DNA of 8,854 nt from NCBI GenBank assembly GCA_019119745.1, contig DWWI01000142.1, positions 1-8,854 on the forward strand, in the 5' to 3' direction. The number at the start of each line of letters is the position of its first letter. Positions within the stretch are counted from its first letter, which is position 1. Source of the stretch: Candidatus Mediterraneibacter gallistercoris (GTDB lineage Bacteria > Bacillota_A > Clostridia > Lachnospirales > Lachnospiraceae). The translations under genes were made by a program, and so were the position numbers. The notes under the pieces were generated by a model. It saw only the letters and a list, made by a program, of their open reading frames with translations, did no database searches and had not been told where the DNA came from. Positions 7,378-8,854 of this stretch are shown here, in pieces.

Positions 7378-8306
7378 TCATCCGCTTCATCGGCTGCGAC
7401 AAGATCCATATCCGCCTTAAGAGGCTGCGAAAGATCTACAGTCTCCATATAACTGGCGTTAGTCTCTCCGTTGATCGTGATCTGTACCTGTGTGGCCTCT
7501 GTTCCCTCAACCAGAGAGTTCACGATCGAATATACAGTAAGTTCCGGCAGGATATCGTATGCTCCCGTCAGGAATGTACTGTCAAAATTCACATAACATA
7601 TATTATCTTTTGTAGTCACACTCAGCAGATTTGTATCGGGATTGATCGTAGGATAATATCCTGCTCCGCCTGGCCCCTGCATCAGTTTTTCCACGATCAG
7701 TTTGTCTTTCGACACATTGCTGCTGTATCTGACATCCACTTTTTCCGCTACAAGCTTATCCCCGCTCTTATTTGCAAAATAAAGCGTAAGTGTATCATTC
7801 TGATATGCGCTTGGCGAGGAAGCCGTAGTCTCCACAAAATCATCTTCGTTCATCAGACCGATTTTAACACCTTCGTCATCCGTCAGGGGCTTTTCATCCA
7901 CTGTAAAAGCGACTGCATTTATCCCGTCAATAGACACCAGCGACTGCACAACCGCCGCCCGCATCAGTTTTTCATGAATATTTCCCATATCCAGATATTC
8001 ACCGCTGAAATCAACTTCCAGGATTTCGCCGAAAAGTTCACACTTCTGCACCTTTACATCTTCAGGAATGGGCGTCATATATTCTATGTTATCCGTCGGC
8101 GTGCTCAATTCTTCCAGGACCGCCTCGGCTTTCTCCTGTATTTCGCCATCCGGCAGGTCACATGAGACTTTGACCAGACCGGTCCCGTCTTCATTCAGAC
8201 AATAAACAACGGAATCACCTTCCCCGATCTGTTCCTGCCTTCCACAGGCTGCGATCAGAACAGCCAGACAGACCAGCATGGGGAGAACAGCTTTTCTTAT
8301 CTTCAA
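7374..8306 (-). CDS. Lipoprotein with two GerMN domains (GerM-like)
   Basis: This is a predicted exported lipoprotein of 310 residues, from TTG at 8306-8304. Residues 2-5 (KIRK) are the basic n-region, AVLPMLVCLAVL is the hydrophobic core, and IAAC gives a lipobox with the lipidated cysteine at 21. Two related domains follow, about residues 31-146 and 169-291. Shared features are an early YCLNEDGTGLVKV or LYFANKSGDKLVAEKV strand, then KVQKCELFGEILEVDFS or DNICYVNFDSTFL, then VVQSLVSIDGINAVAFTVD or IVNSLVEGTEATQVQITING. This matches the tandem GerMN architecture of Bacillus GerM, which is needed for germination and localizes to the forespore septum; GerMN domains also occur in non-sporulation lipoproteins, so the precise role is open. 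GGAGG at 8320-8316 lies 9 nt before the TTG and abuts a GTG at 8315, so GTG is unlikely. The histidine kinase ends 13 nt upstream, and comEC overlaps the 3' end by 4 nt. Confidence 0.86.
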   Translation of the reverse strand: MKIRKAVLPMLVCLAVLIAACGRQEQIGEGDSVVYCLNEDGTGLVKVSCDLPDGEIQEKAEAVLEELSTPTDNIEYMTPIPEDVKVQKCELFGEILEVDFSGEYLDMGNIHEKLMRAAVVQSLVSIDGINAVAFTVDEKPLTDDEGVKIGLMNEDDFVETTASSPSAYQNDTLTLYFANKSGDKLVAEKVDVRYSSNVSKDKLIVEKLMQGPGGAGYYPTINPDTNLLSVTTKDNICYVNFDSTFLTGAYDILPELTVYSIVNSLVEGTEATQVQITINGETNASYMETVDLSQPLKADMDLVAADEADE

Positions 8307-8315
8307 TTTTCTCAC

Positions 8316-8320
8316 CCTCC
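8316..8320 (-). promoter_or_regulatory. Ribosome binding site deciding the GerMN gene start
   Basis: This reads GGAGG on the minus strand and shares its first base with the TAG stop of the upstream kinase (TAGGAGG). It has zero spacing to GTG at 8315-8313 and 9 nt to TTG at 8306-8304, so TTG is the better start. Its position next to the stop codon suits ribosome hand-over between the two genes. Confidence 0.7.
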
Positions 8321-8854
8321 TATGCCGCCACATACGTCAGAGGTATACGAACAGTAAAAGTCGTTCCCTCCCCTTCAGTACTGTAAACCTTGATCGCACC
8401 GCGGTGGACGATCACGGCATTTCTTGCAATTGCAAGTCCCAGACCTGTACCGCCGATCTCTCTTGAATGAGACTTGTCCACCCGGTAGAAACGTTCAAAG
8501 ATATGCGGCTGGTCTTTCTCCGGAATTCCGATGCCTGAGTCTTCCACCTTGATATAAAAATATTTATGATCTGCATTAAGAGATACGTGGACCCAGCCGT
8601 TATCATGATTATATTTGATGGCATTCTCTACAAGATTGGATATGGCCAGTGTGAATTTCATCTCATCGATCTCAGCGCTGACCGGACGAAAACTCTCCAT
8701 GACCATCTCGACGTTCTTTTTGTCCGCAATCGGCCGGAGCCGCTTCAGTGTCTGTTCCAGCAGCTCATTGATATTGACTGTCCGGATATTCAGATTCTGT
8801 GCGTTCTTGTTCATCTTAACCAGAGAGAGAAGGTCTGTGATGATCTGATTCTCC
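8320..8854 (-). CDS. Sensor histidine kinase, C-terminal half (5' end beyond the window)
   Basis: This is the catalytic end of a two-component sensor kinase that phosphorylates a cognate response regulator. The frame is open from the right edge to TAG at 8322-8320, about 177 complete codons. The start lies outside the window, so the internal ATG at 8814 is not the true start. ENQIITDLLSLVKMNKN at the edge is the end of the dimerization/phosphoacceptor (HisKA) helix pair; the phosphorylated histidine itself is off the window. The HATPase_c domain is complete: N box ISNLVENAIKYN, G1 box DSGIGI, F box FERFYRVD, G2 box GGTGLGLAIA, and a final TTFTVRIPL strand. This set resembles PhoR/WalK-type kinases. 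A response regulator gene is expected further right. The close link to the GerMN lipoprotein and comEC suggests co-transcription, but the signal sensed cannot be read from this part. Confidence 0.93.
   Translation of the reverse strand, partial: ENQIITDLLSLVKMNKNAQNLNIRTVNINELLEQTLKRLRPIADKKNVEMVMESFRPVSAEIDEMKFTLAISNLVENAIKYNHDNGWVHVSLNADHKYFYIKVEDSGIGIPEKDQPHIFERFYRVDKSHSREIGGTGLGLAIARNAVIVHRGAIKVYSTEGEGTTFTVRIPLTYVAA

Noticed and set aside
7278..8165. A 295-codon open frame on the plus strand, opposite the GerMN gene and the start of comEC.
   Set aside because: Its translation is rich in histidine, isoleucine and phenylalanine in no domain pattern, as expected from the complement of an acidic coding strand. 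The minus-strand proteins have clear domains.
8307..8333. A start of the GerMN lipoprotein at ATG 8333.
   Set aside because: It lies inside the kinase gene without a ribosome binding site, and it would lengthen the signal peptide n-region with nine residues that the lipoprotein signal does not need.
1..8854. A defence island, prophage, insertion sequence, CRISPR array or other new multi-gene system.
   Set aside because: All seven genes belong to known families in familiar or plausible neighbourhoods, all are on one strand, and none is cut by a mobile element. No tandem repeats, integrase, transposase or tRNA was seen.

Overview
This window looks like ordinary chromosomal core sequence from a Gram-positive anaerobe of the class Clostridia, most likely family Lachnospiraceae. 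The evidence is a moderate G+C content, strong GGAGG ribosome binding sites, TTG starts, a GerMN-type lipoprotein, and the gene order comEC-holA-lepA-hemW-hrcA with a CIRCE operator ahead of hrcA. The family assignment comes from recalled protein and synteny resemblance, not from a search. Every gene I can support is on the minus strand, so transcription runs from the right edge to the left edge.

Right to left in transcription order: (1) 8854-8320 is the C-terminal half of a membrane-type sensor histidine kinase, cut by the window edge. It is followed after 13 nt by a lipoprotein with two GerMN domains (8306-7374), which overlaps the start of comEC (7377-5002) by 4 nt. These three genes look like one translationally coupled transcription unit. 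(2) After a 70-nt gap holding a short hairpin and a good sigma-A-like promoter comes holA (4931-3951), the DNA polymerase III delta subunit. lepA (3923-2109, EF4) follows closely, and hemW (2119-869, heme chaperone of the radical SAM family) overlaps lepA by 11 nt. (3) The 202-nt gap between hemW and hrcA holds a 77-nt nested inverted repeat, then a consensus-like promoter, a perfect CIRCE operator and a strong ribosome binding site. hrcA (666-1) then runs off the left edge, presumably toward grpE-dnaK-dnaJ.

Functionally the window joins envelope sensing and lipoprotein synthesis, DNA uptake, replication clamp loading, translation quality control, heme handling and the heat-shock repressor. 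These genes are neighbours by conserved synteny rather than members of one pathway. The only regulatory circuit that can be read directly is HrcA autoregulation through CIRCE.

I found no mobile element, CRISPR array, tRNA, rRNA or evidently new multi-gene system. The parts worth a second look are non-coding: the nested palindrome after hemW, with a possible collapsed relative after comEC; an extra CIRCE half-site inside the hrcA promoter; a holA promoter so close to its start codon that the mRNA would be nearly leaderless; and TTG starts for lepA and the GerMN gene.
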